Origin: Betaproteobacteria bacterium HGW-Betaproteobacteria-16
GTDB lineage: Bacteria > Pseudomonadota > Gammaproteobacteria > Burkholderiales > Burkholderiaceae_C
NCBI GenBank assembly: GCA_002840835.1
Contig: PHCQ01000019.1
Location: forward strand, 22,171 to 86,170
Direction: 5' to 3'
Length of the DNA stretch: 64,000 nucleotides
Shown here one piece after another: positions 35,191 to 46,037 of the stretch. Below the pieces are notes generated by a model. That model worked only from the letters and a program-made list of their open reading frames with translations, had not been told where the DNA came from and ran no database searches. A program made the position numbers and the translations under genes. The first letter of the stretch is position 1; the number at the start of each line of letters is the position of its first letter.

Positions 35191-36546
35191 TCAATGAGCT
35201 AAAGCCTTTTCGGTCTCCATGATCTCCTGCGTGGGCAGGACCATGCGCAGGCTCTCGCGATACTGCTCGGCAGGGGCCTCGTGCGAGACCTCCACCACAG
35301 CGTCGTAGTTGGCACGGATGACCGCCTCGATTTCGGCGATGTCTGCGCGGAAGAACTCCTTCCTGCCGTTCACCTTGTTCAGGCGTCCTGCAGCAAACCG
35401 CTCATGGAGCTTGGCTTCGAGTGCCGGAGCGTTGTCAGAGAACACCAGTGCGTGAACGTCGAACCAGAAAGGCACTGACGCATCGCCCAGCTCATCGATG
35501 CGCTCCAAAGGTTCCAGCCGACGGGTCATGCCTATCTTGTAGATACCTTCTCCAAACGCACCGATATTGGAGATCACGTAGACGTAACCTGCCTTGGCAT
35601 TGCGCTCTCGGTAGTCAATCAGCTTTTCCTCGTTATCCAGCTCGGCTTTACCGGTCTCGACCTCATCGATCTTCAGTTGCAGTGCGGATCGCTCATCCTC
35701 GGTGGTGGCCTTGGCCAGCCGCTTGTTGAGGTCGCTGATGGCCGCAATGAAGTGCCTGCGTTCCTTGTCAATCTTGTCCCGTGCAGCTCGAATCTCCTGC
35801 TCGAGCTTCTGCTGTTCGCGCAGTTCCTCTCTTACGCGCTTGGCCTCTTCCTTCTCCTCCTGCTTCTTGACCTGGTACTCATGGGCCAGCCTGAGCTCAT
35901 CAAGCTTCAGATTCAAATATTCATCCGACAGCCGCACCGTCATCACGCGGCCTAACCGGTTGCACGCCTCAAACGACTGGCGGATCCGCTTCTCGCCCAA
36001 CTCGATATTGTCGAACTTGACGTTGTCCACGCAGTAGTCCGCTTCATTATTGAAGGACCGCAGAACCAGTTTGATCATGTCGTTGACCAGCCTCTTTCCC
36101 TCGGCCTTGCTGTTGTTGACCGTCCAGCCTTCGCCTCCGGTGGCGGCCAGACCACCTTTTATCATTGACTTTTGGCGCTCACGTACTGTGCCGAGCCGGG
36201 TTTTGTACTCGTGGCTGGCAGTGAACTTGAACTTGGGTTCGTAGAGTGCATAGCTTTCGAGGAGAAGAGTCTCTTCAAGCACCAGAACCTCGCTGCGCAG
36301 ATGAGCAATCTGATTGCGCAGAGAAAACACCTCTCTCTGTTCCGCCTCAACCTGCTGGCTAATTGCTGCCAGCGATTGTTTTTCCCGCTCAACGAGCTGC
36401 TGAGCCTCCTGAACACCCATGGCGCCGAACTTCTTGGCAACCTCCTGAAGTTGCGAATACCGATCTCGCCACTCTCCCAACTGGTTCTCCAGCTCCTGAG
36501 CCTTGCGTTTGTGATCAGGGCCTCTTAGGTAGTCACTCAGCGTCAT
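35191..36546 (-). CDS. DUF4041 / T5orf172 GIY-YIG-like domain protein
   Basis: A 451-aa cytoplasmic protein. An N-terminal coiled coil (about 10-95) leads to a DUF4041 region (about 100-210), another charged coiled coil (about 215-310), and a C-terminal T5orf172/MUG113 domain (about 325-415). The last has GYVYVISN, YKIGMTRR and ALEAKLHERF, which place it among GIY-YIG nuclease relatives. Such proteins are common in phages and islands. The ATG at 36546 is preferred over a TTG at 36555. It follows the secreted repeat protein by five bases, so the two are co-transcribed. A role in defence or mobile DNA is inference. Confidence 0.8.
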   Translation of the reverse strand: MTLSDYLRGPDHKRKAQELENQLGEWRDRYSQLQEVAKKFGAMGVQEAQQLVEREKQSLAAISQQVEAEQREVFSLRNQIAHLRSEVLVLEETLLLESYALYEPKFKFTASHEYKTRLGTVRERQKSMIKGGLAATGGEGWTVNNSKAEGKRLVNDMIKLVLRSFNNEADYCVDNVKFDNIELGEKRIRQSFEACNRLGRVMTVRLSDEYLNLKLDELRLAHEYQVKKQEEKEEAKRVREELREQQKLEQEIRAARDKIDKERRHFIAAISDLNKRLAKATTEDERSALQLKIDEVETGKAELDNEEKLIDYRERNAKAGYVYVISNIGAFGEGIYKIGMTRRLEPLERIDELGDASVPFWFDVHALVFSDNAPALEAKLHERFAAGRLNKVNGRKEFFRADIAEIEAVIRANYDAVVEVSHEAPAEQYRESLRMVLPTQEIMETEKALAH

Positions 36547-36551
36547 ATGGG

Positions 36552-36956
36552 TCAATAAGTCTCTTTGCAGAGCGCCTTAAGGAGATTGGGAGAAATGGCG
36601 CTCTTCATGCTCTCGTTGCTGGTCAGGTAACCAAGCAACTTTCGATTCTTGATGAGCATGGGTGGACTTGACGAGAACTCGTTGAAAGGAGAGTTGTTGT
36701 TGAACTCATTTCCGAAGGTGGAGAACTCATTCCAGATCGACTTGCCGCTGAACTCATTACCGTAGGCCCCGAACTCATTGAATATCGAGTCCCTGTCGAA
36801 GCTGCTGGATATTCTTCCGAGATAGGTGTTGCCACCATCCTGCCCAATGATGACAGCGTCCTGGAGCACATCGCACACCTCCTCTGCATGCGAAACGAGC
36901 GTTGTGGCGGTGAGCAACATAGCTACGAACAACCGTGTGATGTAACTATTCTTCAT
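36552..36956 (-). CDS. Secreted protein with NEF-type short repeats
   Basis: A 134-aa protein with a signal peptide (about 1-24, ending in LVSHA). Its middle (about 50-95) repeats a short unit of the form S-I-F/W-N-E-F-x-x-x-G-N-E-F about three times. Two cysteines, one near the mature start and one near the C terminus, could pair. The repeats suggest a small beta structure or a metal or carbohydrate contact, but no function is known to me. It is the first gene of a two-gene unit with the DUF4041 protein. It is less GC-rich than flanking genes. Confidence 0.65.
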   Translation of the reverse strand: MKNSYITRLFVAMLLTATTLVSHAEEVCDVLQDAVIIGQDGGNTYLGRISSSFDRDSIFNEFGAYGNEFSGKSIWNEFSTFGNEFNNNSPFNEFSSSPPMLIKNRKLLGYLTSNESMKSAISPNLLKALCKETY

Positions 36957-37490
36957 GTCAGTCATATCTGGCGCATAGTCAAAATTTCGAGCCGTTGCGA
37001 ATGCTCATTGCTAGGGCTTCATTTGGTCTGTACCGAAGTTTTGAGAAGACAACAACATTCTGTCCGACGATCCGATTTGCAAATCTCTGTCAGTCGCCGG
37101 AAGTGTGCGATGTTTCTCAAGTGAGGCCTCGGTATCCCCTATGTAGAGGATCCAACAAGGACGGTGAATACACATGTGGTGTGGATCGGATAAACGCGTG
37201 CTTCAGGATCACGCCGCAATTTCCAGTGGCCAGCGCATCATCAGCCGCGCGGTGTGTCGCGACAAAATCCTGCACCGGAATTCCTAGTTGCCACCCTGCA
37301 GCCTGCCACGGTGCATGACCGCAGCTCCCTCGATACCGTTCACTGATGCCGCCGCGCTGCCGGATGAGCCGATGTCAGCTCAATGCCAGGCACCGTGAAC
37401 CCAGCTCCCGGCCGCGACCGACGGCACCCGCTGCGCAGCCGCCCTCCGAAATCCAGCGCCGACCACTCGCAACGGGTCGTGAGTCAGGTG
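36957..37490. other. 534-bp region with no intact gene
   Basis: Apart from the possible exonuclease remnant at 37117-37375, no frame is supported. It forms the right edge of the accessory segment, and base composition rises back to the genome's high GC near 37350. Confidence 0.5.
37117..37375 (-). pseudogene. Possible 3' fragment of a DnaQ-like 3'-5' exonuclease
   Basis: An open frame without a start codon reads LGIPVQDFVATHRAADD and then ALATG on the minus strand. The pattern H-x-A-x2-D-A-x2-T resembles exonuclease motif III of the DnaQ fold. The rest of the enzyme, including motifs I and II, is absent. The frame ends at a TGA (37119-37117) after an atypical tail. It may be a relic of an inserted or deleted gene. 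The match is short. Confidence 0.3.
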
Positions 37491-38000
37491 TCAATAGGAA
37501 CCCATGTAGTCGCGCTTACCGACCTCGACACCGTTGTGGCGCAAGATGGCATAGGCGGTGGTCACGTGGAAGAAAAACTGCGGCAGGCCATAGTGCAGAA
37601 GATAGGCGGTGGCGGTCAGTGTTTTTTCCTTTGGGGTGCCGGGGCGCAGAACGATTTCCCGGCTCTCGCTGGAATCAAATTGCTCGGGCTTGAAGGAGCC
37701 GATATGGGCCAACGCCTTCTCGATCAACGCCTGCAAATCCGCGAAGCTGGCCTCTGTGTCGGGCCAGGACGGCACCTCGGCGCCGGCCAGGCGTGAGGCA
37801 ATGCCCTTGGAAAAGTCCGCAGCGATCTGTACCTGACGTATCAGCGGCAACATGTCGGGAAACAGCCGTGCCTGCAGCAGCGCATTGGGATCGATCTTCT
37901 TCTGTGTCGCGTGGTCTTCGGCCTTCTTGAGCACATCCGACAAGGCGCGCAGCATCTGCTGCATGACGGGAACGGAGGCGTTGTAGAGCGGGCTGGTCAT
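37491..38000 (-). CDS. DUF1993 family protein
   Basis: A 169-aa protein of the DUF1993 family, distantly related to DinB-like four-helix bundles. MTSPLYNASVPVMQQML at the N terminus and a C-terminal YLLHYGLPQFFFHVTTAYAILRHNGV with GKRDYMG are characteristic. The ATG at 38000 gives the family's usual start; 30 further residues upstream are out of family. Function is unknown. Confidence 0.85.
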   Translation of the reverse strand: MTSPLYNASVPVMQQMLRALSDVLKKAEDHATQKKIDPNALLQARLFPDMLPLIRQVQIAADFSKGIASRLAGAEVPSWPDTEASFADLQALIEKALAHIGSFKPEQFDSSESREIVLRPGTPKEKTLTATAYLLHYGLPQFFFHVTTAYAILRHNGVEVGKRDYMGSY

Positions 38001-38094
38001 GGTGATTTCGCTTTCAAATTGGGCACGATTGCCTTGGCTGGCAGGGCTGGGGCCTTGCCGGGCATGTGAGGCTAACAGCATTGCCTGCATCGAT

Positions 38095-39123
38095 TCAACG
38101 CGAAGCCCGCCATTCCCCCGGCGCCATACCGGTCCAGCCCTTGAACGCGCGAATGAAACTCTTCTCGTTCAAAAACCCGGCCGCCTCGGCTACCTGTTTG
38201 ATGGGCTTGGCCGTGCGCTGCAGCAGTTCCATGGAGCGGTCGCGGCGCACCTCATCTTTCAGTGCCTGCAGCGAAGCCCCCTCCAGTTTCAACTGGCGGT
38301 GCAGGGTGCGGGCAGAGAGGTTCAGCAAGGCGGCCAGGTCGTCGGCGTTGTGGGCGCCCAGTGGCTGGGCCAGCAAGACCTGGCGCACGCGCTGAACCAG
38401 CAGGCGGTCGCGGCGGTAGGAGCGCACGGTCAAGGGCAGTGCGCGTTGCAGCAGTTGGGTCATGGCAAGCTCGTCGCGCTGTACGGGAAGTGCAAGATAG
38501 CGGGCATCGAATTCGATGGCGGCATGGGCTGCATCGAAGGTGCACGGGCCATCAAAAAGCACACGGTAGGCGTCCAGGTGCGGCGGCGGGGAATAGGCAA
38601 ACTGTGCGCCCTTGAGCGGAATGCGCGAGTCGATGTACCAGCTGGCCAGGCCATGGATGTTGCGCAACACGGAAACCACACAAAACTCCGTGGGCGGCTT
38701 GGGGTTGCGGTGCGGGCGCAGTGCGATGCGCGCCGTGTCGCCCCCGGTTTCCACCGTCAGGGCGATGTCGTCTGTCAGCAGGCTGTGATGGCGGCACCAG
38801 CGGTGCAGCGCCAGGCCCAGCTGCGGTGCGCTGAGCGAGGCGCGGGCCAGCATGCCGTAGCTGCCCCAGGGCAGGCGGCGGCCGAAGCAGCCCAGCCCTT
38901 CGTCGTCAAGCTCGCGCATGGCGGCATCTGAAATGCGTTCCATCTGCCAGGCGGTGATGCGCGCGTTTGGCTGGTGCAATTGTTCTGGCGCAATCTGTGC
39001 CTGGGCCAGGGCCTTGCCCGGGTCCATGCCGCGCTGTTCATAGGCCCATACCATGGCCCGGGCAAACGCCATGGGCGTGACGGCTGGTGCATCTGTGGTG
39101 GGTGGCGGTGGCAGGCTGGTCAT
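38095..39123 (-). CDS. AraC family transcriptional regulator
   Basis: A 342-aa regulator. The N-terminal 230 residues match the Arabinose_bd-like domain of the OruR/ArgR-type group. The C-terminal pair of helix-turn-helix motifs has [20 protein letters not shown] and [20 protein letters not shown]. It is divergent from the acyl-CoA synthetase gene with a 135-bp gap. This suggests that it activates the acyl-CoA/leucine catabolic run in response to a pathway intermediate. Confidence 0.88.
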   Translation of the reverse strand: MTSLPPPPTTDAPAVTPMAFARAMVWAYEQRGMDPGKALAQAQIAPEQLHQPNARITAWQMERISDAAMRELDDEGLGCFGRRLPWGSYGMLARASLSAPQLGLALHRWCRHHSLLTDDIALTVETGGDTARIALRPHRNPKPPTEFCVVSVLRNIHGLASWYIDSRIPLKGAQFAYSPPPHLDAYRVLFDGPCTFDAAHAAIEFDARYLALPVQRDELAMTQLLQRALPLTVRSYRRDRLLVQRVRQVLLAQPLGAHNADDLAALLNLSARTLHRQLKLEGASLQALKDEVRRDRSMELLQRTAKPIKQVAEAAGFLNEKSFIRAFKGWTGMAPGEWRASR

Positions 39124-39258
39124 GCGGCCAGTGTGCCCGAACGGTGGCGTGATTTGCAACCAATGTGGCAACCAGTGACGTGCCTGTGCACCTATGCTTG
39201 TGCCTTGGTCCGCCCCAGGCCACACAGGGTGCGCCGCAGAACCGCAGGAGACAACACC

Positions 39259-40989
39259 ATGAGCACCGCTAGCATCGCCGCGCCATTGACGCAGAGTCTG
39301 GCCGTTGGCGCCACCGACGTGCCGCTGATCGAGTTGACCATTGGCGCGCATTTTGATTCCATGGCGGCGCGGCAGCCTGACCGCGAAGCCCTGGTCAGCG
39401 TCCATCAGGACCTGCGCTACACCTACCGCGAACTGCAGACGCAAGCCAACCGTCTGGCCAGTGCGCTGCTGCGCCAGAACCTGCAGCCCGGCGACCGCGT
39501 GGGCATCTGGTCGCACAACAACGCCGAATGGGTGCTGATGCAGCTGGCCACGGCCAAGGCCGGCCTGGTGCTGGTCAACATCAACCCGGCCTACCGCACC
39601 AGCGAGGTGGAATACGCGCTCAACAAGGTGGGCTGCAAGCTGCTGGTGACCATGGCGAAGTTCAAGACCAGCGACTACCTGGGCATGCTGCGCGAACTGG
39701 CGCCCGAATGGGCCAGCTCGGCACCCGGACAGCTGCAGGCGAAACGGCTGCCCAGCCTGCACACCGTGGTGTGGATCGACGGCCCGGCAGACGCACCTGA
39801 GCTGGACACCGCCGGCCTGTTGCCGTTTTCTGCCCTGATGGCCCAGGGCGACGAACACGACCCGCGGGTGGCCGAGGTGGGCGCCACGCTCAAGGCCAGC
39901 GACCCCATCAACATCCAGTTCACCAGCGGCACCACCGGCTTCCCCAAGGGCGCCACGCTCACGCACCGCAACATCCTCAACAACGGCTTCTTCATTGGCG
40001 AATGCATGAAGCTCACACCGGCCGACCGCCTGTGCATTCCGGTGCCGCTGTACCACTGCTTCGGCATGGTGTTGGGCAACCTGGCCTGCTTCACACACGG
40101 TGCCACCGTGGTGTATCCGAACGACGGCTTCGACCCGCTCACGGTGCTGCAGACGGTGCAGGCTGAAAAATGCACCGGGCTGCACGGCGTGCCCACCATG
40201 TTCATCGCCGAGCTGGACCACCCGCGTTTCAAGGAATTCGACCTGTCCACCCTGCGCACCGGCATCATGGCCGGCTCGCCGTGCCCCATCGAGGTGATGA
40301 AGCGCGTGGTCAGCGACATGCACCTGTCCGACATCACCATTGCCTACGGCATGACCGAAACCAGCCCGGTGAGCTGCCAGAGCAGCACCGACACACCGCT
40401 GGACAAGCGCGTGTCCACGGTGGGGGTGGTGCAGCCGCACCTGGAAGTGAAGATCGTGCACCCGGACACCGGCGCGGTGATGCCGCCCGGCGAGTCCGGC
40501 GAACTGTGCACGCGCGGCTATTCGGTGATGCACGGCTACTGGGACGATCCGGCCAAGACGGCGGAGGCGATCGACGCCGAGGGCTGGATGCACACCGGCG
40601 ACCTGGCCACCATGGACGCCGAGGGCTATGTGAACATCGTCGGTCGCATCAAGGACATGGTGATTCGCGGCGGTGAAAACATCTACCCGCGCGAGATCGA
40701 AGAATTTCTGTACCGCCACCCCGCCGTGCAGGACGTGCAGGTGGTGGGTGTGCCCGATGCGAAGTACGGCGAGGAGCTGTGCGCCTGGATCGTTTTGAAG
40801 CCTGGGCAAGCGCTGGATGAATCCGCCGTGCGCGATTTCTGCCAGGGCCGCATTGCACACTACAAGGTGCCGCGCCACATCCGGTTTGTGGAGAGCTTCC
40901 CCATGACCGTGACTGGCAAGATCCAGAAATTCAAGATCCGCGATGCGATGAAGGAACAGCTGGGGCTGGCCGAGCAAACGACCGCGTGA
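39259..40989 (+). CDS. Fatty-acyl-CoA synthetase (AMP-binding, FadD-like)
   Basis: A 576-aa acyl-adenylate ligase. [18 protein letters not shown] is the ATP-binding loop, [13 protein letters not shown] the adenine motif, and [20 protein letters not shown] the hinge. The C-terminal lysine lies in [11 protein letters not shown]. It activates a carboxylic acid to its CoA thioester. CAGGAG precedes the ATG. It opens the operon that continues with liuB. Confidence 0.9.
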   Translation: MSTASIAAPLTQSLAVGATDVPLIELTIGAHFDSMAARQPDREALVSVHQDLRYTYRELQTQANRLASALLRQNLQPGDRVGIWSHNNAEWVLMQLATAKAGLVLVNINPAYRTSEVEYALNKVGCKLLVTMAKFKTSDYLGMLRELAPEWASSAPGQLQAKRLPSLHTVVWIDGPADAPELDTAGLLPFSALMAQGDEHDPRVAEVGATLKASDPINIQFTSGTTGFPKGATLTHRNILNNGFFIGECMKLTPADRLCIPVPLYHCFGMVLGNLACFTHGATVVYPNDGFDPLTVLQTVQAEKCTGLHGVPTMFIAELDHPRFKEFDLSTLRTGIMAGSPCPIEVMKRVVSDMHLSDITIAYGMTETSPVSCQSSTDTPLDKRVSTVGVVQPHLEVKIVHPDTGAVMPPGESGELCTRGYSVMHGYWDDPAKTAEAIDAEGWMHTGDLATMDAEGYVNIVGRIKDMVIRGGENIYPREIEEFLYRHPAVQDVQVVGVPDAKYGEELCAWIVLKPGQALDESAVRDFCQGRIAHYKVPRHIRFVESFPMTVTGKIQKFKIRDAMKEQLGLAEQTTA

Positions 40990-41026
40990 CCCTTTCCACA
41001 GACACCATTCCCACCGGACCAACGAA

Positions 41027-42629
<1,603 letters not shown>

Positions 42630-42649
<20 letters not shown>

Positions 42650-42675
42650 TGTGTATGATTCAATGAATCTATACA
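42630..42675 (+). promoter_or_regulatory. vapBC promoter with overlapping imperfect palindromic operator
   Basis: TTGGCG (42630-42635) and TATGAT (42654-42659) are spaced by 18 bp, resembling a sigma-70 promoter. An inverted repeat, TGTAT-GATTCA-A-TGAATC-T-ATACA (42652-42675), covers the -10 box and initiation region. This is the arrangement of autorepressed toxin-antitoxin operons. The -35 box lies in the end of liuB. Confidence 0.6.
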
Positions 42676-42693
42676 CATTCGGAGGCTTGCGCC

Positions 42694-43023
42694 ATGCGAA
42701 CGAACATCGAGATTGATGACGACTTGATGGCAGCCGCCATGGCGGCGGGTGGCTTCAAGACAAAAAAAGAGGCGGTCGAGGAGGGCCTGCGCCTCGTGCG
42801 CCGCCGCAAGGTTTACGAGGGTTTGTTGGCCTTGCGCGGCAAGTTGCAGTGGGACGACTCCGACGAAGCCTGGGCGCACGCCCGGACCGAAGAAGCCGAG
42901 CCGTTCGCGGTGCAGGAGCCGAAGACGTCATACGCTGCCCGAGACCGGCGCTCTGCAGCCCCGAAGGCGAAGCCGGCAACCTCAACCAAACCAGCTACCC
43001 GCGCGCGGAGCAAGCCTCGATGA
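42694..43023 (+). CDS. vapB: VapB-type antitoxin (DUF2191)
   Basis: A 109-aa antitoxin. Residues 1-45 form a ribbon-helix-helix-like DUF2191 domain (MRTNIEIDDDLM start, then GFKTKKEAVEEGLRLV). KLQWDDSDEAW matches the toxin-binding segment. A basic Ala/Pro/Lys/Thr tail of about 25 residues extends past the usual length. GGAGG precedes the ATG, and the stop overlaps vapC (ATGA). It likely binds the operator at 42652-42675. Confidence 0.85.
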   Translation: MRTNIEIDDDLMAAAMAAGGFKTKKEAVEEGLRLVRRRKVYEGLLALRGKLQWDDSDEAWAHARTEEAEPFAVQEPKTSYAARDRRSAAPKAKPATSTKPATRARSKPR

Positions 43024-43421
43024 TCTTGGTGGATTCCAGTGTATGGATCGATTTTTTTCGTGGTGAGCGCCTGGCATCGTCTGCAGCGTTGGCGCAGTGC
43101 CTGGGCGACGCCAGTGTGGAAGTCGGCATGGCCGATCTCGTTTTGTTCGAAGTGATGCGAGGGTTTCGAGAGGGCAAGCTGATGCGGGAGGCGGAAAAGC
43201 TGATGTGTGCACTGCCGCAGGTGGAAATCGGGGGCACAGAACAAGTGCTGAAGGCCGCTGAACGATACCGACGCTTGCGCGCGCAAGGCCGCACCGTCCG
43301 CAGCCCCATCGACATCCTGCTCGCCAGTTACTGCATGACGCATGGCCACGTGCTGCTGCACCGAGACGCCGATTTCGAATCGCTCAAGACTTTGGGAGAC
43401 CTGGACACATGGCCGAACTGA
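43020..43421 (+). CDS. vapC: VapC-type PIN-domain toxin ribonuclease
   Basis: A 133-aa PIN-domain endoribonuclease. Acidic metal ligands D5 (VDSSVWIDFF), E44 (LFEVMRG), D98 (SPIDILLAS) and D116 (HRDADFE) are all present, so it should be active. It overlaps vapB by four bases and the DinB gene by 13 bases. It is inserted between liuB and the acyl-CoA dehydrogenase. Confidence 0.88.
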   Translation: MILVDSSVWIDFFRGERLASSAALAQCLGDASVEVGMADLVLFEVMRGFREGKLMREAEKLMCALPQVEIGGTEQVLKAAERYRRLRAQGRTVRSPIDILLASYCMTHGHVLLHRDADFESLKTLGDLDTWPN

Positions 43422-43924
43422 CCCCCTGGCAAGCCCATTTCACTCAGCTCGCCCGCTACAACGTGTGGGCCACTGAACGCCTGCTTCAAGCGATTGAACC
43501 GGTGAGCGAACTCGACTACCGGCGCGATCTGCGGCTGTTCTTCAAGAGCATTCACGGCACGCTCAACCACCTGCTGGTGGGTGAGCAAATGTTGTGGCAG
43601 CGGCGTTTTGCGCGCGGAGAAAGCCCCACGCTGTCGCTGGACGCCGAAGTGGAGCCCGACCGCGAGCGGCTGGCCCAGGCACTCAAGGGCGGCGCCAAAG
43701 TGTGGGAGCGGCTGATCGCCGAATGGCCGGTCGAGCGCTTTGACGGGAAGCTTAACTACGCCAACATGCGCGGTCAGGCCATGAGCCTGCCATTCGCTGC
43801 CACGCTGGCCCACGTGTTCAACCACGGCACCCACCACCGGGGGCAGATCACGGCCGCGCTCACCTTCCTGGGCCAGCCGGCGCCCGAACTCGATCTGGTG
43901 TACTTCCTGCAGCAGAACCCTTGA
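43409..43924 (+). CDS. DinB family metal-binding protein
   Basis: A 171-aa four-helix-bundle protein of the DinB family. The first metal histidine lies in IHGTLNHLLVGE (H49/H54) and the others in HVFNHGTHHRGQI. The role of most family members is unknown; some are thiol-dependent transferases. It overlaps vapC by 13 bases, so it is expressed with the toxin. Confidence 0.85.
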   Translation: MAELTPWQAHFTQLARYNVWATERLLQAIEPVSELDYRRDLRLFFKSIHGTLNHLLVGEQMLWQRRFARGESPTLSLDAEVEPDRERLAQALKGGAKVWERLIAEWPVERFDGKLNYANMRGQAMSLPFAATLAHVFNHGTHHRGQITAALTFLGQPAPELDLVYFLQQNP

Positions 43925-43955
43925 GCATCACCACCAGAACGAAAGAGACAAGCTC

Positions 43956-45092
43956 ATGAGTGCCACCATCTACGACACCCCCGACCACGAACTGCTGCGC
44001 GACCAGGTCTCGCGTTTTCTGGCGCGTGAAGTGGAGCCGCATGCGGCCGCCTGGGAAGAAACGGGCATGGTGCCGCGCGACGTGCTGCGCCGCATGGGGC
44101 AGGCAGGTCTGCTGGGCATTGCTTTCGAGGGCGAATACGGTGGGGCCGATGCCGACGCACTGACCAATCTGGTGTTTGCCGAAGCGCTGTCGCAAAGCAC
44201 CTTTGCCGGGTTCATCATCACCGTGCTCGTCCACACCGACATGGCCGGCCCGCACCTGCACCACGCCGGCACGCCCGCGCAGAAGGCCAAGTACCTGCCG
44301 AGGGTGACGGCGGGCGAGCTCATCACAGCCGTGGGCATCAGCGAGCCGGGCGCGGGTTCCGACGTGGCGGGCATGCGCACCACCGCACGCCGGGATGGCG
44401 ATGAGTGGGTCATCAACGGCACCAAGATGTTCATCACCAACGGCGTGCACGGCGACCTGTACTTCGTGGCCGCCAAGACCGGCACCGCGCGCCACGACAT
44501 GTCGATGTTCATCGTGGAAAAAGGCACGCCCGGCTTCACCGTGGGCCGCGCACTCAAGAAAACAGGCTGGCTCTCCAGCGACACGGCCGAACTGGTGTTT
44601 GACAACGTGCGCATTCCGGCTGGGAACCTGCTGGGCGAAGAGGGAAAGGGCTTTTATTCGGTGATGAAGAACTTCCAGACCGAACGCATCGCCCTGGGTG
44701 CCATGGCCATTGGCCACTGCACGCAGGCGCTCAAGCTCACGCTGGATTACGTGCGCCAGCGGCAGGCCTTTGGCGCCACGCTGTGGGACCAGCAGACCAT
44801 CCGACAGCGCTTGTCGATGTTGGACGCCAAGGTGCGCGCGGCGCGGCAGTTCATGTACCACTGCGCCTGGAGCGTGACGCAGGGCCACGACATCGTGCAG
44901 GAGGTGTCGATGTTGAAGGCGTTGACTGGCGAGTTGGTCAACGAGGTGGTGCAAACCTGTCAGCAGTTCCACGGTGGCATGGGCTTCATCCGCGAGACGG
45001 CGATTGAACGTCTGTGGCGCGATGCGCGCGTGCTGGCCATTGGCGGCGGCGCCACCGAAGTGATGCTCGAAGAGGTTGCAAAGAGGTATTGA
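43956..45092 (+). CDS. Acyl-CoA dehydrogenase
   Basis: A 378-aa FAD-dependent dehydrogenase. The FAD/substrate motif GISEPGAGSDVAG is near 130 and the C-terminal region has FHGGMGFIRETAIERLWRDAR, whose glutamate aligns with the usual catalytic base position. The classical isovaleryl-CoA dehydrogenase signature is not seen. It may therefore use a different acyl-CoA (citronellyl-like or long-chain), or be a divergent LiuA. Its place between liuB and liuC supports a step in the same pathway. Confidence 0.85.
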   Translation: MSATIYDTPDHELLRDQVSRFLAREVEPHAAAWEETGMVPRDVLRRMGQAGLLGIAFEGEYGGADADALTNLVFAEALSQSTFAGFIITVLVHTDMAGPHLHHAGTPAQKAKYLPRVTAGELITAVGISEPGAGSDVAGMRTTARRDGDEWVINGTKMFITNGVHGDLYFVAAKTGTARHDMSMFIVEKGTPGFTVGRALKKTGWLSSDTAELVFDNVRIPAGNLLGEEGKGFYSVMKNFQTERIALGAMAIGHCTQALKLTLDYVRQRQAFGATLWDQQTIRQRLSMLDAKVRAARQFMYHCAWSVTQGHDIVQEVSMLKALTGELVNEVVQTCQQFHGGMGFIRETAIERLWRDARVLAIGGGATEVMLEEVAKRY

Positions 45093-45205
45093 AAGAGATT
45101 TTGAACACCCCCGCCGCGCTGCGCGCGACCCCCTCCAGGGGGCGACACCAGCGGCCCGGCGGAGCCGGTTCCGCGGTGTCCCTGGATCAGGACGGGCAGG
45201 CGGAC
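45093..45205. repeat. GC-rich intergenic repeat, reverse orientation, within the operon
   Basis: A single short-form copy, inverted, occupies most of the 135-bp gap between the dehydrogenase and liuC. Core elements are CCGCCGCGCTGCGCG, CCCCTCCAGGGGG and GCCCGGCGGAGCCGG. Its location inside a same-strand run could reduce read-through. Confidence 0.7.
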
Positions 45206-45227
45206 CAGACATGAAAGAGGATTTGTA

Positions 45228-46019
45228 ATGAGTGATGTACTGGATGTCTCCCGCCCCAGTGCGCATGTGGCGCACGTGTGGCTCAACCGCCCGGATGTGC
45301 GCAATGCGTTCAACGACGACGTGATCGCCGCGCTCACCGACACCTTCACCAGCCTGTCCAAAGATGAAGACCTGCGCGTGGTCGTGCTGGGCGCACACGG
45401 CAAGGCTTTCTGCGCCGGGGCTGACCTGAACTGGATGAAGGCCATGGCCGGCTACAGCTGGGACGAGAACCGCGCCGATGCCCAGAAGCTGGCCGACATG
45501 CTCTGGACGCTGGACCAGTGCCCGGTGCCGGTGGTGGGTCGCGTGCAGGGCGACTGTTACGCCGGTGGCATGGGGCTGGCCGCCATCTGCGACGTGCTGG
45601 TGGCGGTGGAGGGCGCCACCTTCTGCCTGTCCGAAGCGCGGCTGGGTTTGTTGCCGGCCACCATCAGCCCCTATGTGGTTCGCGCGCTGGGCGCACAGGC
45701 GTCGCGCCGCTACATGGTCACGGCCGAACGTTTCAGCGCAGTGCGCGCGCACGCCCTGGGCATGGTGCACGAACTGGCCACGCCTGAGACGCTGGACGCC
45801 AAGGTGAACGAAGTCGTGGCCACGCTAGTGGCCAACGGCCCGAAGGCGGTGCGCGAATGCAAACGACTGGTGCGTGACGTGAGCGGTGTGTCCATCACGG
45901 CCGAGCTGCGGGGCGAGACCGCGCGCCGCATCGCCGACGTCCGCGCCAGCGATGAGGGTCGTGAGGGGCTGGCATCGTTCCTGAACAAGCGCCCTGCCGG
46001 CTGGCTGCCTTCAGCCTGA
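45228..46019 (+). CDS. liuC: Methylglutaconyl-CoA hydratase
   Basis: A 263-aa crotonase-fold hydratase that adds water to 3-methylglutaconyl-CoA to give HMG-CoA. FCAGADLNWMKAMAGYSWDEN at about 61-81 is the oxyanion-hole segment typical of LiuC. GDCYAGGMGLAAICD and SEARLGLLPATISPYV follow with the glutamate residues of the active site. It is placed between the carboxylase and the lyase genes of the pathway. Confidence 0.88.
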   Translation: MSDVLDVSRPSAHVAHVWLNRPDVRNAFNDDVIAALTDTFTSLSKDEDLRVVVLGAHGKAFCAGADLNWMKAMAGYSWDENRADAQKLADMLWTLDQCPVPVVGRVQGDCYAGGMGLAAICDVLVAVEGATFCLSEARLGLLPATISPYVVRALGAQASRRYMVTAERFSAVRAHALGMVHELATPETLDAKVNEVVATLVANGPKAVRECKRLVRDVSGVSITAELRGETARRIADVRASDEGREGLASFLNKRPAGWLPSA

Positions 46020-46037
46020 GCCTGTGTCTGACCCGTC

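Noticed and set aside
36995..37318. 107-codon + strand frame in the island's right flank
   Set aside because: Cys/Ser/Arg-rich composition with no ribosome site. The opposite strand shows the exonuclease-like motif.
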